Below, in pieces: positions 26,145-34,730 of a stretch of DNA of 64,000 nt. Positions within the stretch are counted from its first letter, which is position 1. The number at the start of each line of letters is the position of its first letter. Both the position numbers and the translations under genes were made by a program. The DNA lies in assembly GCF_003721565.1 (NCBI RefSeq), contig NZ_RJJE01000001.1, positions 186,001 through 250,000 of the forward strand, given 5' to 3'. This DNA is from Rufibacter immobilis. Its GTDB lineage: Bacteria; Bacteroidota; Bacteroidia; Cytophagales; Hymenobacteraceae. Under the pieces are notes generated by a model. It had not been told where the DNA came from and searched no databases. It saw only the letters and a program-made list of their open reading frames with translations.

Positions 26145-27314
26145 TTACCGCTTCTTGAGCCGCGCCAAAAAAAAGTCTGAGTTGAAACTGAGGTACAGGC
26201 TGTTGGAGAACTCCAGCTTGGGGTTGTCAAAGTCAACAAACGGCTCCAGGCGCAGGGTCAGGTCAAGGCCTTGCATCAGCTTTATGTCATGCATGAACCG
26301 GACAATGAGCAACTGGCGGTTTTTCTCTGTATACCCTGGGGCCTTGAAATTGGTGGACACTGACTGGAAAAGCTTCCCGCCCAGCTCAGCGTAATAGCCG
26401 CTGCCGCGCCAGTAACTCAGCATCACATTCTGGTATTTGGTGTCAATGCCCGCGTTCAGGTACAGGCCGCCGCCCTGCTTGAAGGCTTGCTGTTTCTCAT
26501 TGGAGAAATCTTTCCAGCCCACCACGTACGGCTGAAAATACAGCGCCTTCAAGACTTTCCTGCCATAGTTCTTCCTGATGACCAAACCCGCCGCCACATT
26601 GGTGAGCGTGACCAGCGGAAGCTCTGTGTCATCTATCTGCCCCCCGCGGTGCTGCGCCGTGAACTGTAGCGGCAAGCCGATGTAAGTTTCCGTTCCGGGG
26701 GTGTTTTCCTCTAGCCCCAGCGCCACCGGCGTGCGGTACAGCGTGAATTCCGCGGAGGCCCCGCCCGCCACTTCCTCCTGGAAAGGATCCATGCGCCGGA
26801 TGTAGCGCTGCCAGTCCATCCAGGCGTCCAGCTTCACCCCGGGTTTGTCTAACAGGAACTGAATGCCGTTCTCCAGCCGGTTGGTGATCACGCGCTCAAA
26901 ATCATAGAGCGGCTCAATGTACCCGTGGTTCAGGTGGCCCTCCAGCGTCCCGAAGAGCAGGGCCATGCCGTTCTCCTCGTACCTAATGGTAAAGGTGGGC
27001 TGCACCAAAGAGTAACTGCGCGTCCCGAAGTCTTTCTGCACCTGTACCCCGGCGTCTATCCGCACATTAGGCGACGCGAAATACACCAGCCGCGGGTTTA
27101 AGTGGTAGCCAAACAGCGTGTAGCCTTCTGCAATATCATTGAAGTACTCGTTGTTTTTCTGGTAGCCCAGCACATTGAGGCCCAACTGCAACTCGCCGGT
27201 TTGGTCTGGCTTAACCGGAAACCGCTGTTCCAGCGCTTTGTTGTTTAACTGCGCCACGGCGTTCTGCCCTGCCAGAACAGCTCCTACGGCCATCAAAAGC
27301 CACTTTTTATACAT
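26145..27314 (-). CDS. Outer-membrane beta-barrel protein of unknown cargo
   Basis: A 389-residue protein with signal peptide (MYKKWLLMAVGAVLAGQNAVAQ, start 27314; an ATG five codons earlier at 27329 is also possible). The rest is an alternating-strand pattern typical of an outer-membrane barrel of ~16 strands: QLGLNVLGYQKNNEYF, YHLNPRLVYFASPNVRIDAGVQ, KLDAWMDWQRYIRR, LYFQPYVVGWKDF and a final LYLSFNSDFFLARLKKR. It is similar in layout to alginate- or phosphate-porin-like barrels of Bacteroidota, but I cannot name a family. It is divergent from recA with a 544-bp spacer. Confidence 0.7.
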   Translation of the reverse strand: MYKKWLLMAVGAVLAGQNAVAQLNNKALEQRFPVKPDQTGELQLGLNVLGYQKNNEYFNDIAEGYTLFGYHLNPRLVYFASPNVRIDAGVQVQKDFGTRSYSLVQPTFTIRYEENGMALLFGTLEGHLNHGYIEPLYDFERVITNRLENGIQFLLDKPGVKLDAWMDWQRYIRRMDPFQEEVAGGASAEFTLYRTPVALGLEENTPGTETYIGLPLQFTAQHRGGQIDDTELPLVTLTNVAAGLVIRKNYGRKVLKALYFQPYVVGWKDFSNEKQQAFKQGGGLYLNAGIDTKYQNVMLSYWRGSGYYAELGGKLFQSVSTNFKAPGYTEKNRQLLIVRFMHDIKLMQGLDLTLRLEPFVDFDNPKLEFSNSLYLSFNSDFFLARLKKR

Positions 27315-27329
27315 ATAAATAACGCTCAC

Positions 27330-27858
27330 CTTAATGGGTAAAATGGGTAGACGGTCAGCACGAAAGGCGCAAACAGCCTCCTGCTCTCAAGCTAAGCCTT
27401 CTGCAAAGCGAAAGATAAGCCAAAACTGGGATATAATGAATGCGTGCCCGGGGGCGGCCTGTTTCAGCTCACTACGTTTAGGGGCTTTTTTTGGAAAAAG
27501 AGCCCCTAAACGGCACTGTGCAGCCTATAGTTTCAGGCTAGCCTCTTTGGGTTAAAATCTGCCAGAGTCTGTAACTAAAAAGGCAGAAAAGTTGTTGCAG
27601 GAAGAGAAGAAATACCTAGGGCAGCAGCGGCATAAACCCTATTGACGACGGCCACCCGCATTGCTATTTTAACTAGCAATCTCATAAAAATAAAACTAAA
27701 TAAAGTAGTAAATCAGGGGACAAATTCAGTACTTTGGGTGTTTCTTCTATACACCTCCGGCATGAGTCTGGAAAGCAGCTGAAACGCCGCGGCAAGCGTT
27801 TGCAGATTGGCTCAGGAAGTTGTAATTTCATCTAAATTTAAGCAAAGAAAACACAGAC
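27330..27858. other. Spacer between the barrel gene and recA
   Basis: No gene. It holds palindrome copy 18, then an AT-rich run (27660-27720), and, near recA, a weak -33 TTGG (27808) with a TAAATTTA -7 box 22 nt later. No LexA-type box that I can identify is present. Confidence 0.45.
27476..27511. repeat. Dispersed palindrome, copy 18
   Basis: Arms GTTTAGGGGCTTTTTTT and AAAAAGAGCCCCTAAAC around GG; one mismatch. It lies in the divergent spacer upstream of recA, 160 bp from the nearest gene. Confidence 0.88.
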
Positions 27859-28893
27859 ATGAGTGTAAACACCGAAAAATTGAAAGCGCTCCAACTCACC
27901 ATTGACAAGCTGGACAAAGCCTACGGAAAAGGCACTGTCATGAAGCTGAGCGATAACCAGGTGGTGGATGTACCGGCTATCTCTACCGGCTCCCTGGGCC
28001 TGGACATCGCGTTGGGTATTGGAGGTCTTCCGCGTGGCCGGGTGGTAGAGATCTACGGACCGGAATCTTCCGGTAAAACCACCCTCACAATGCACTGCAT
28101 TGCCGAAGCGCAGAAGAAAGGCGGAATTGCCGCTTTCATTGACGCTGAGCACGCTTTCGATAAAACATACGCCGAGAAACTGGGCATTGACACAGAGAAC
28201 CTGCTCATTGCGCAGCCAGACAACGGTGAGCAAGCCCTGGAAATCGCGGATCACCTCATCAGCTCCGGCGCCATTGACATCATCGTGATTGACTCTGTGG
28301 CCGCGCTGGTGCCTAAAGGCGAACTGGAAGGCGACATGGGCGAGAGCAAAATGGGTCTTCAGGCCCGCTTAATGTCTCAGGCCCTGCGGAAGCTTACCGG
28401 TACCATCAACAAAACCAACTGCCTGTGCATCTTCATTAACCAGCTGCGCGAGAAGATTGGGGTAATGTTCGGGAACCCGGAGACCACTACCGGTGGTAAC
28501 GCCCTCAAGTTCTACGCCTCTGTGCGTCTGGACATCCGCCGTATTGGCCAGATCAAAGAAGGCCCAGACAGCATCACCGGTAACCGCACCAAGGTGAAAG
28601 TGGTGAAAAACAAAGTGGCGCCTCCATTCAAAGTGGTGGAGTTTGACATCATGTACGGCGAGGGTATCTCCAAAGTAGGCGAGATCCTTGACCTGGGCGT
28701 TGAATTGAGCGTGGTGCAGAAATCAGGTTCCTGGTTCTCTTACAACGGCGACCGTTTAGGCCAAGGCCGTGATGCCGTGAAGCAGTTCCTGCTGGACAAC
28801 GAAGAGCTCATGCAAGAGATTGAAAACAAGATCCGGGACATTGTAAAAGGAGAGCCAGAGAAAGTGGCCGCCGCCCTGGAAGACAACGAATAA
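27859..28893 (+). CDS. recA: Recombinase A
   Basis: DNA-dependent ATPase that forms filaments on single-stranded DNA for homologous recombination and SOS induction. At 344 residues it is a normal RecA: Walker [10 protein letters not shown] (~67), DAEHAFD (~97), [15 protein letters not shown] (~116), Walker [16 protein letters not shown] [16 protein letters not shown] (~140), and the DNA-binding loops [27 protein letters not shown]. The C-terminus is short and acidic. The terminator is strong. The start is fixed by the conserved N-terminus. Confidence 0.99.
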   Translation: MSVNTEKLKALQLTIDKLDKAYGKGTVMKLSDNQVVDVPAISTGSLGLDIALGIGGLPRGRVVEIYGPESSGKTTLTMHCIAEAQKKGGIAAFIDAEHAFDKTYAEKLGIDTENLLIAQPDNGEQALEIADHLISSGAIDIIVIDSVAALVPKGELEGDMGESKMGLQARLMSQALRKLTGTINKTNCLCIFINQLREKIGVMFGNPETTTGGNALKFYASVRLDIRRIGQIKEGPDSITGNRTKVKVVKNKVAPPFKVVEFDIMYGEGISKVGEILDLGVELSVVQKSGSWFSYNGDRLGQGRDAVKQFLLDNEELMQEIENKIRDIVKGEPEKVAAALEDNE

Positions 28894-28912
28894 ACTTTTT
28901 ATCTATTTTTAT

Positions 28913-28940
28913 GAAACGGCACCTTTTAAGGTGCCGTTTC
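28913..28940 (+). terminator. recA terminator
   Basis: Perfect 11-bp stem GAAACGGCACC / GGTGCCGTTTC with a 6-nt TTTTAA loop, followed by TGTTT; 20 bases after the recA stop. Confidence 0.85.
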
Positions 28941-29051
28941 TGTTTACGGTAAGATCTAAAGTGAACAACAAGACATTGCCGCACTTTCATTATATTTAAT
29001 GGAATTGGTACGACATTTGAATAGCCTCAGGCATACCGGATAGATTGGCTT

Positions 29052-29861
29052 ATGCGTATAAAACAGCAACTATTACTTTTAGCACCTTTACTAGCATTAG
29101 TATTAAGCGGATTTGCCTTGGCTGACACCATGCGCACGGTGAAGAACACTTCCTTCGCCCCCGGCGAGGTGCTCCAATATAAAGTACACTACGGCATCAT
29201 TAACGCGGGAGAGGCCACCATCAATGTGTCCTCTAACCTGCAGCGCATCAATAACCGCCCCTGCTACCAGGCCACGGTAAGCGGCAAAACAACCGGCTCC
29301 TTTGACTTCTTCCACCGCATCAGAGACACCTGGACGTCTTACATAGACACCTCTTCCATGCTGCCGCTGCGTTTTCACCGCAACATTGAAGAAGGCCGTT
29401 ACCGCCGCAAGGAAACCACCGACTTCAACCACCAAAACAACACGGTGGTGGTGAACGATAGCCGCGATGAGAAGAAGAACCAGGTCTTCAAAGTGCCTGA
29501 CAACGCCCAGGATATGGTGAGCGGTTTCTATTACCTGCGCACCCTGGACCTGGACAACTTCAAACCCGGCCAGACGGTGAAGATGCACGGCTTCCTGGGC
29601 GATGAATCTTTTGACATGACCGTTACCTACAAAGGCGTGACCACCGTAGAAACCAAAGCCGGAAAGATACGGGCGCACCGCTTAACGCCTAAGATGCCCA
29701 AGAACAAACTCTTCAGCGGAGAAGACGCTATCTCTGTCTACTTCTCAGATGACATCAACAAAATTCCTGTCCTCTTCCAGGCCGAAATGTTTGTGGGCTC
29801 TGTGAAAGTAGACTTGTATAAATACAGCGGCCTGCAAGGCAGACTGAACCTGGTCAAATAA
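29052..29861 (+). CDS. DUF3108 domain protein
   Basis: A 269-residue secreted protein. The signal peptide (MRIKQQLLLLAPLLALVLSGFALA) is clear. DUF3108 features follow: EVLQYKVHYGIINAGEATI (~38), DTWTSYIDTSSMLPLRFHRNIEEGRYRR (~98), a K-F-x-V-P-x-N-A-Q-D-M-V-S-x-F-Y-Y-L-R block (~155), and a ISVYFSDDINKIPVLFQAEMFVGSVKVDL C-terminus. The fold is a beta-sandwich; members are periplasmic or outer-membrane associated, with unknown function in Bacteroidota. It is alone, ended by its own terminator and a perfect palindrome. Confidence 0.88.
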   Translation: MRIKQQLLLLAPLLALVLSGFALADTMRTVKNTSFAPGEVLQYKVHYGIINAGEATINVSSNLQRINNRPCYQATVSGKTTGSFDFFHRIRDTWTSYIDTSSMLPLRFHRNIEEGRYRRKETTDFNHQNNTVVVNDSRDEKKNQVFKVPDNAQDMVSGFYYLRTLDLDNFKPGQTVKMHGFLGDESFDMTVTYKGVTTVETKAGKIRAHRLTPKMPKNKLFSGEDAISVYFSDDINKIPVLFQAEMFVGSVKVDLYKYSGLQGRLNLVK

Positions 29862-29888
29862 CCCTGCGCAGTTGGCAGGTGAACTACT

Positions 29889-29929
29889 TAGGGCCCGTTA
29901 GAAGACAGAAACGCTTCCAACGGGCCCTA
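29889..29929 (+). terminator. Terminator of the DUF3108 gene
   Basis: 11-bp stem TAGGGCCCGTT / AACGGGCCCTA with a 19-nt loop, 27 bases after the stop. Confidence 0.65.
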
Positions 29930-29933
29930 TTAC

Positions 29934-29969
29934 GTTTAGGGGCTCTTTTTCCAAAAAGAGCCCCTAAAC
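29934..29969. repeat. Dispersed palindrome, copy 19 (perfect, GCTC/GAGC)
   Basis: Perfect arms GTTTAGGGGCTCTTTTT and complement around CC. It follows the terminator of the DUF3108 gene by 4 bp. Confidence 0.93.
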
Positions 29970-30044
29970 GGCATTTGTTTTCTTACCCAAAGATTAACAA
30001 ATTGTTATCAATCACATCACCGGTTACCATCAGCAACTAATCTG

Positions 30045-30052
30045 TATCTTTG
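30045..30052 (+). promoter_or_regulatory. -7 box (TATCTTTG) of the two-component operon
   Basis: A full match to TAnnTTTG, 92 nt before the response-regulator ATG; the 5-prime leader is therefore about 85 nt. A clear TTG at -33 is not seen. Confidence 0.55.
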
Positions 30053-30143
30053 TATTGGAATCAAGAGGCTCCCGCTGGGTTGCAGTCTGGTTTTCCAGTG
30101 AGAAATACTCCTTGCCACACGCTTTTTACTTAACCTCATTTCT

Positions 30144-30836
30144 ATGCAAACGTCAGCTAAATACAAGATTCTGGTAGTAGATGATGACCCAGACATTGTG
30201 GAGTTGCTGCAGTACAACCTGGAGAAGGAAGGCTATGAAGTGGCCCACGCGGAGAACGGGCAAAAGGCGCTGGACTCAGCCCGAAAGTTTGACCCAGATA
30301 TCATTCTGCTGGATGTTATGATGCCCGTGATGGACGGCATCACCGCCTGCCGTCAGTTCAGGGAAAACCCCAAGTTCAAAGACACCCACATCCTGTTCCT
30401 GACGGCCCGCAGCGAGGAGTTCTCTGAGGTAGCCGCCTTTGACGCCGGCGCCGATGACTTCATTGTGAAACCCATCAAACCGCGTGCCCTCATCAGCAGG
30501 TTGGCCGCCTACAAACGCCGCGACACTAACCAAACGCCGGAGCAAACCCCTACCATTGAGATTGGGGATCTGAAGATAGACCGCACCAGCTTTATTGTGC
30601 ACAAAGGCGACCAGAAGATCACGCTGCCCAAGAAGGAGTTTGAACTGCTGGCCTTTCTGGCGGCCACGCCCAACAAGGTTTTCTCCCGCGACGAGCTTCT
30701 GAACAACGTGTGGGGGAATGATGTGTTTGTGATTGCCCGCACCGTAGATGTGCACATCAGGAAAGTGCGCGAGAAGATAGGCGAAGACCAGATAAAGACC
30801 ATTAAAGGCGTTGGCTACAAATTCAACACAGACTAA
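30144..30836 (+). CDS. OmpR/PhoB-family response regulator
   Basis: A 230-residue DNA-binding regulator. The receiver domain (1-120) has the acidic pocket VVDDDPD (~9-15), the phosphorylation site Asp57 in LLDVMMP, Thr in LFLTARSEE (~86) and Lys in FIVKPIKPRAL (~106). A winged-helix Trans_reg_C domain follows (~135-228: FELLAFLAATPNKVFSRDELLNNVWG..., ARTVDVHIRKVREKIG, IKTIKGVGYKF). Start by the usual MQTSAKYKILVVDDDPD. It overlaps the kinase gene by 26 bp. Confidence 0.95.
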   Translation: MQTSAKYKILVVDDDPDIVELLQYNLEKEGYEVAHAENGQKALDSARKFDPDIILLDVMMPVMDGITACRQFRENPKFKDTHILFLTARSEEFSEVAAFDAGADDFIVKPIKPRALISRLAAYKRRDTNQTPEQTPTIEIGDLKIDRTSFIVHKGDQKITLPKKEFELLAFLAATPNKVFSRDELLNNVWGNDVFVIARTVDVHIRKVREKIGEDQIKTIKGVGYKFNTD

Positions 30837-31896
30837 GCCCCCGCAGCAAAAAGTACGGCTAAGTTCGCAGGCCATCGCCATCATGATCTCTGTCTTGGTG
30901 GCAGGCATCATTGCGGCGTACCTGGCCATTTCGCCCCAACTGGAGTTCAGGCAGAAAGTGCTGGCGCTGGCGCTCACCTTCTCGGCGTGTTTCCTGCTGG
31001 TGTACTTCTCCTATGAAGCCCTCATCTTCAGGGAAATCAACAACATCTACGCGGGGCTGGAGAAGTTCAAGCGGAAGGAGTTTAAGCAGATGAGCACCAA
31101 GTTCCTGTTCAGACCAGACCCGCTCAAACGCATCAAAGACGAGATTTACCTGCTCGCTGAGCGCAACCAGAAGGAGATTGAGGAGCTCAAACGCCTGCAA
31201 GCCATGCGCCGCGAGTTTCTGGCCGATGTCTCGCACGAACTCAAAACGCCCATATTTGCGGCCCAGGGCTTTATCCATACCCTGCTGGACGGTGCCATGG
31301 ACGATGAGCGCGTGCGCGATAAATTCCTCCAGAAAGCCGCCAAAAGCCTGGACGGTCTAGACACGCTGGTGCAGGACCTGATCACTATCTCGCAGCTGGA
31401 GAAAGGCGTGGTGCAGATGCACAAATCCCATTTCGACCTCAATGAACTGGCCCAGGAGGTGTTTGAGCAACTGGAGAACAAAGCCAACTCCCGCAACATC
31501 AGCCTGCATTTACTCAACGCACCCGAGGATCTCTTTGAGGTATTGGCAGACCGCGGCCGCATCAAGCAGGTGCTCATCAACCTCATTGACAACGCCATTA
31601 AGTATGGCCGGGAAAACGGCAACATCTGGCTCTCATTCCAGGACGGGAAGAAGAAAACGTTGGTCACCGTGCGCGACGACGGCCCCGGCATCCCGAAGGA
31701 GCACCTCAACCGTATCTTTGAGCGCTTCTACCGCATAGACAAGAGCCGCACCCGTGACGGCGGCGGCGGTGGTTCCGGTCTGGGACTGGCCATCTCCAAG
31801 CACATTGTGGAGGCGCATAAATCCACCATCGCGGTATTCAGTGAGGTGGGCCAGGGCACCACGCTCAGGTTCAAACTCCCGAAGACAAAACTGTAA
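30811..31896 (+). CDS. PhoR-like sensor histidine kinase
   Basis: A 361-residue membrane kinase if the TTG at 30811 is used (overlapping the regulator by 26 bp); the first ATG is at 30883 and would lose 24 residues before the first helix, both being possible. Two helices (~20-70) are followed by a short HAMP-like linker. The HisKA H box is DVSHELKTPIFAAQGF, with His at ~142; the N box is NLIDNAIKYGREN (~257), and the G boxes are DDGPGIP and GGGGGSGLGLAISK. It is encoded in one transcript with the regulator. The ligand is unknown; the layout with a missing periplasmic domain resembles PhoR. Confidence 0.93.
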   Translation: MATNSTQTKPPQQKVRLSSQAIAIMISVLVAGIIAAYLAISPQLEFRQKVLALALTFSACFLLVYFSYEALIFREINNIYAGLEKFKRKEFKQMSTKFLFRPDPLKRIKDEIYLLAERNQKEIEELKRLQAMRREFLADVSHELKTPIFAAQGFIHTLLDGAMDDERVRDKFLQKAAKSLDGLDTLVQDLITISQLEKGVVQMHKSHFDLNELAQEVFEQLENKANSRNISLHLLNAPEDLFEVLADRGRIKQVLINLIDNAIKYGRENGNIWLSFQDGKKKTLVTVRDDGPGIPKEHLNRIFERFYRIDKSRTRDGGGGGSGLGLAISKHIVEAHKSTIAVFSEVGQGTTLRFKLPKTKL

Positions 31897-31944
31897 CCTG
31901 CGTTTAGGGGCTGTTTTTGGAAAAACAGCCCCTAAACGCAGGTT
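31895..31944. repeat. Dispersed palindrome, copy 20 (perfect, extended)
   Basis: Core 31902-31937, perfect arms GTTTAGGGGCTGTTTTT around GG, extended by AACCTGC/GCAGGTT (7 bp). The left flank overlaps the stop codon of the kinase gene. Confidence 0.95.
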
Positions 31945-32015
31945 ATTTCCCGGCGGCTTCCACTATTCTTTTCTATGCTTCGTTAAGAGAGAGAATACTT
32001 TAGCGGTTCCTGACC

Positions 32016-32666
32016 ATGCGCCTTTCTTTCCACCCTTTGGTTTTTTGCTTTTCTGCGGTTTGCCTGCTGCTTTCCGGCTGCGTCAGTACCAAACACTCGG
32101 CTCCGCTGGGCGGCTGCCTCACCCATTTCAAAGCCGGCGAGAAACTACTGATGGCTGAGGTACCGGGTATCACAGCACATGAATCATCGGGTTTATACAA
32201 AAAGCTGGAGAAAGCGGCCCGTGAGGCTGGCCTGCAACCTGCCTACGCCGCAGAGCAGGAAATGGACCTGCGCCTGTATCAGGTAAGGCCAAACGCAGAC
32301 ACGGCCAGCCTTGCCGCCCTGCAAAAATTGGGTTATACCTATTACCTGCGCGTGCACATTGAAGGTCTAACGGCAACCCAATCCTACGCCCACACTTCCG
32401 CCGAAGAAAAAAAGGACATTTACCCGGCCACCCCACCGGCGTACCAGAAAGAGGAGGATGTTTCTAAAGCCATACTCACCTTCCAACTTTACACCACTGA
32501 CGAAAGAAGGCTTATCTACACGCTGGTAACCCAGACGGAGATGCGGTCACTCATTCTTCCGGAGAAGGACGGAGGAGACCATGCGGTCAATTTCTCAGAC
32601 AAAGCCATGGCTACTCAGAAAGCCATGAGCAAAGGAGTGGCAAAACTGTTCTCCAATTGCCAATAG
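32016..32666 (+). CDS. Hypothetical lipoprotein
   Basis: A 216-residue protein with a lipoprotein signal (lipobox LSGC at ~23). The family is not known to me. The mature part has an alpha/beta look: KLEKAAREAGLQPAYAAEQEMDLRLYQ, LAALQKLGYTYYLRVHIEGL, EDVSKAILTFQLYTTDERRLIYTLVTQTEMRS in separate pieces. This pattern of binding-pocket helices and strands resembles lipoproteins that follow signalling or stress genes in Cytophagales. It may be the last gene of the two-component transcript, but a perfect palindrome stands between them. Confidence 0.65.
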   Translation: MRLSFHPLVFCFSAVCLLLSGCVSTKHSAPLGGCLTHFKAGEKLLMAEVPGITAHESSGLYKKLEKAAREAGLQPAYAAEQEMDLRLYQVRPNADTASLAALQKLGYTYYLRVHIEGLTATQSYAHTSAEEKKDIYPATPPAYQKEEDVSKAILTFQLYTTDERRLIYTLVTQTEMRSLILPEKDGGDHAVNFSDKAMATQKAMSKGVAKLFSNCQ

Positions 32667-32706
32667 GAAACAACTGATTTCACACTGCCCGCACCGCATA
32701 GTGCGC

Positions 32707-32742
32707 GTTTAGCGGCCGTTTTTCTAAAATCTGCCCCTAAAC
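32707..32742. repeat. Dispersed palindrome, copy 21 (mixed arms)
   Basis: Left arm GTTTAGCGGCCGTTTTT, right arm ATCTGCCCCTAAAC; the two arms are of different subtypes. Confidence 0.7.
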
Positions 32743-32773
32743 GGGGTTGTTCTGCCAAGCAGAAATTATTCGG

Positions 32774-32781
32774 TACCTTTG
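32774..32781 (+). promoter_or_regulatory. -7 box (TACCTTTG) for the pseudouridine synthase gene
   Basis: A match to TAnnTTTG; a TTG lies at 32747-32749 (24-nt gap). It is 94 nt before the ATG, with palindrome copy 22 inside the leader. Confidence 0.5.
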
Positions 32782-32802
32782 TGTTTTCCTGGGCCGGCGG
32801 CT

Positions 32803-32838
32803 GTTTTGAACCTATTTTTAGAAAAACGGCCCCTAAAC
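32803..32838. repeat. Dispersed palindrome, copy 22 (left arm decayed)
   Basis: Right arm AAAAACGGCCCCTAAAC intact, left arm GTTTTGAACCTATTTTT. It lies in the leader of the pseudouridine synthase gene. Confidence 0.7.
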
Positions 32839-32874
32839 GCACGTTGCGCCAAGCCCTAAGACCCAACTGTTTCT

Positions 32875-33588
32875 ATGAAGTTACCCGCCTTCCGCGACCT
32901 TATTATTTTTGAGAACGAAGATTACATTGTAGTCAACAAACCACCGTTTCTGGCTACCCTGGAGGACCGTTCCCTCAATGCCTCCAACCTCTTAACCCTG
33001 GCCCGTCAGTACCACGAAGACGCTCAGGCCTGCCACCGCCTGGACAAGGAAACTTCGGGCTGTCTGGCCATTGCCAAAAACCCAGAGGCCTACCGCCATC
33101 TGTCTATGCAGTTTGAGAACCGGCAGGTGCAGAAAATATATCATGCCGTGATCTGGGGCAGCCATGATTTCCATCAGTTGTTGGTAGACCGTGCCATTCA
33201 GCCGGGGCTAAAAGGAGTAGCCAAACTGGCGGCCAAAGGCAAACCGGCCCAAACCTATTTTACCACTTTGGAGAAGTTCGGGCGGCACACGCTGGTGGAA
33301 TGCAAACCCATTACCGGCCGTATGCACCAGATCAGGCTTCACCTGGCGTATCTGAAAGCCTCTATTGTGCAGGACGAGATGTACGGCGGCGAGCCACTCT
33401 ACCTCTCCAGCCTGAAGCGAAAGTTCAACCTGGCCAAAGGCACCGAGGAACAGCCGCTCATCAAGCGGTTCGCGCTGCACTCCCACCAGCTGGGGTTCAC
33501 GCTCCTGAACGGAGATCCTGTCCTGGTCACCGCTGACTACCCCAAAGATTTTGAGGTGCTGGTGAAGTTGCTCAGAAAGAATGGCTGA
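32875..33588 (+). CDS. RluA-family pseudouridine synthase
   Basis: A 237-residue RNA pseudouridine synthase that isomerises uridine in rRNA or tRNA. The RluA fold is clear: IIFENEDYIVVNKPPFLATLEDR (~10), the catalytic HRLDKETSGCLAI motif with Asp at ~61, IYHAVIWG, and PITGRMHQIRLHLAYLKASIVQDEMYGG (~145). It lacks an N-terminal S4 domain, as in the RluC/YlyB-short group. The exact target cannot be assigned. It is ended by a strong terminator. Confidence 0.92.
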   Translation: MKLPAFRDLIIFENEDYIVVNKPPFLATLEDRSLNASNLLTLARQYHEDAQACHRLDKETSGCLAIAKNPEAYRHLSMQFENRQVQKIYHAVIWGSHDFHQLLVDRAIQPGLKGVAKLAAKGKPAQTYFTTLEKFGRHTLVECKPITGRMHQIRLHLAYLKASIVQDEMYGGEPLYLSSLKRKFNLAKGTEEQPLIKRFALHSHQLGFTLLNGDPVLVTADYPKDFEVLVKLLRKNG

Positions 33589-33598
33589 GGCCTGTTTG

Positions 33599-33626
33599 AT
33601 TCCGCCTTCGGGCGGAATTCTTTTTT
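33599..33626 (+). terminator. Terminator of the pseudouridine synthase gene
   Basis: 8-bp stem ATTCCGCC / GGCGGAAT with a TTCG tetraloop, followed by TCTTTTTTG. Confidence 0.92.
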
Positions 33627-34045
33627 GCCCCTTCTGGGAAGGATGAGTTGGCTTATGCCTAGGCTGTAGCGTTTGTCTAGGGCTTCATAGACTTTGTTGC
33701 TGCGTTTCTTCTGGTAAGCGCTCACGGCCGCGGGGCCCCGTCTTCCCCTCCGCACTGCCCTTGCGGCCAGGTAGTGCAGCTTTCTCTTAGTGTATGCCTT
33801 TCTTTGGCCACAAGCGAGGCGCTCGAAGGAAAGACTGGAACAGGTGCGGGTAGTAATGGCTTCTCTAGTTTGAAACCAATCCAGTTTCTGTTTTGGGGAA
33901 AACTTATGAATGCAAGGCCGCCGGCGCGAGTCTCCGGACTCGTGCCTTTGGATGAAGGGTAGTCTCCGGACTACCCTCGCTGCGGCGCAGCGAAACCGGG
34001 ACAGCTGATCTATTAGGAACAGCGCATAGGTAGGAGAAATCTGCT
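33627..34045. other. Gene-free stretch with clustered small hairpins
   Basis: No convincing gene. On the minus strand a 72-codon frame (33537-33755) starts inside it and runs into the synthase C-terminus; its Lys/Arg-rich composition suggests a remnant or chance. The right third holds three adjacent hairpins (33924-33993). Confidence 0.45.
33924..33993. repeat. Cluster of three hairpins with a shared AGTCTCCGGACT core
   Basis: CGAGTC-TCCG-GACTCG (33927-33942), GGGTAGTC-TCCG-GACTACCC (33957-33976) and TCGCTGC-GGC-GCAGCGA (33977-33993). The first two share the core AGTCTCCGGACT. The compact tandem is REP-like but of unknown family. Confidence 0.7.
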
Positions 34046-34091
34046 TCTGCGTTTAGGGGCTATTTTTGGGAAAACAGCCCCTAAACGCAGA
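34046..34091. repeat. Dispersed palindrome, copy 23
   Basis: Core 34051-34086 with two mismatches, flanks TCTGC/GCAGA pairing 5 bp. It lies 115 bp upstream of the rplM promoter. Confidence 0.88.
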
Positions 34092-34184
34092 GCGTCTCCT
34101 GTGCTAATCATTTCACAAATATGTCTTAAGTGGTTGATCAAGCTTAAATTAGCTTGAAAATCAATGGAATAAATGGAGCAACTG

Positions 34185-34215
34185 TTGCATGCCAGTGAAA
34201 AGGCTTGTATCTTTG
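34185..34215 (+). promoter_or_regulatory. Promoter of the rplM-rpsI-rpsB operon
   Basis: -33 TTG at 34185-34187, 20-nt gap, -7 TATCTTTG at 34208-34215, fitting the Bacteroidota consensus. The leader is about 45 nt to the rplM ATG at 34267. Confidence 0.75.
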
Positions 34216-34266
34216 TGACCATTTTCAAGAAAAAGCATACATTTTTTCACTCGTTAACCATTCACA

Positions 34267-34716
34267 ATGGATCATTTAAGTTATAAGACGCTATCAGTTA
34301 ATAAGGCGGCCGCTAGCAAAGGCTGGGTAGTGATAGACGCCGGAGACTCAACCCTTGGCCGTGTGGCCAGCCAGATCGCGATGATTCTTCGCGGTAAAAC
34401 CAAACCTTCTTTCACGCCTAACGCTGACTGCGGAGATAACGTGATCGTGATCAATGCGGACAAAGTTCGTATGACCGGTAAGAAGTGGGATAAGAAAACT
34501 TTCGTGACGCACACTGGTTATCCAGGTGGTCAGCGCACTTTCACTCCGCGTGAGCTGAAAGCTAAATCTTCTACCTTGTTAGTGGAGCGCGCCGTGAAAG
34601 GTATGTTGCCAAGAACCCGTTTGGGCCGTGAGCAATTCCGCAACCTGTTTGTGTACGCCGGTGCTGAGCATCCGCATGAAGCACAACAGCCAGTTCAAGT
34701 AAAACTTACAAAATAA
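34267..34716 (+). CDS. rplM: Ribosomal protein uL13
   Basis: Large-subunit protein that binds 23S rRNA early in assembly. At 149 residues it is typical: WVVIDAGDSTLGRVASQIAMILRGK (~21), NCGDNVIVINADKVRMTGKKW-like AD..GDNVIVINADKVRMTGKKW (~55), THTGYPGG (~82), and VERAVKGMLPRTRLGREQFRNLFVYAGAEHPHEAQQP, each split in the known order. It is the first gene of the operon with rpsI and rpsB; 14 bp to rpsI. Confidence 0.98.
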   Translation: MDHLSYKTLSVNKAAASKGWVVIDAGDSTLGRVASQIAMILRGKTKPSFTPNADCGDNVIVINADKVRMTGKKWDKKTFVTHTGYPGGQRTFTPRELKAKSSTLLVERAVKGMLPRTRLGREQFRNLFVYAGAEHPHEAQQPVQVKLTK

Positions 34717-34730
34717 TCTAGACATATTTA

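Noticed and set aside
33537..33755. 72-codon minus-strand gene next to the hairpin cluster
   Set aside because: It runs antisense into the 3-prime end of the pseudouridine synthase gene and across its strong terminator; basic composition without a family match.
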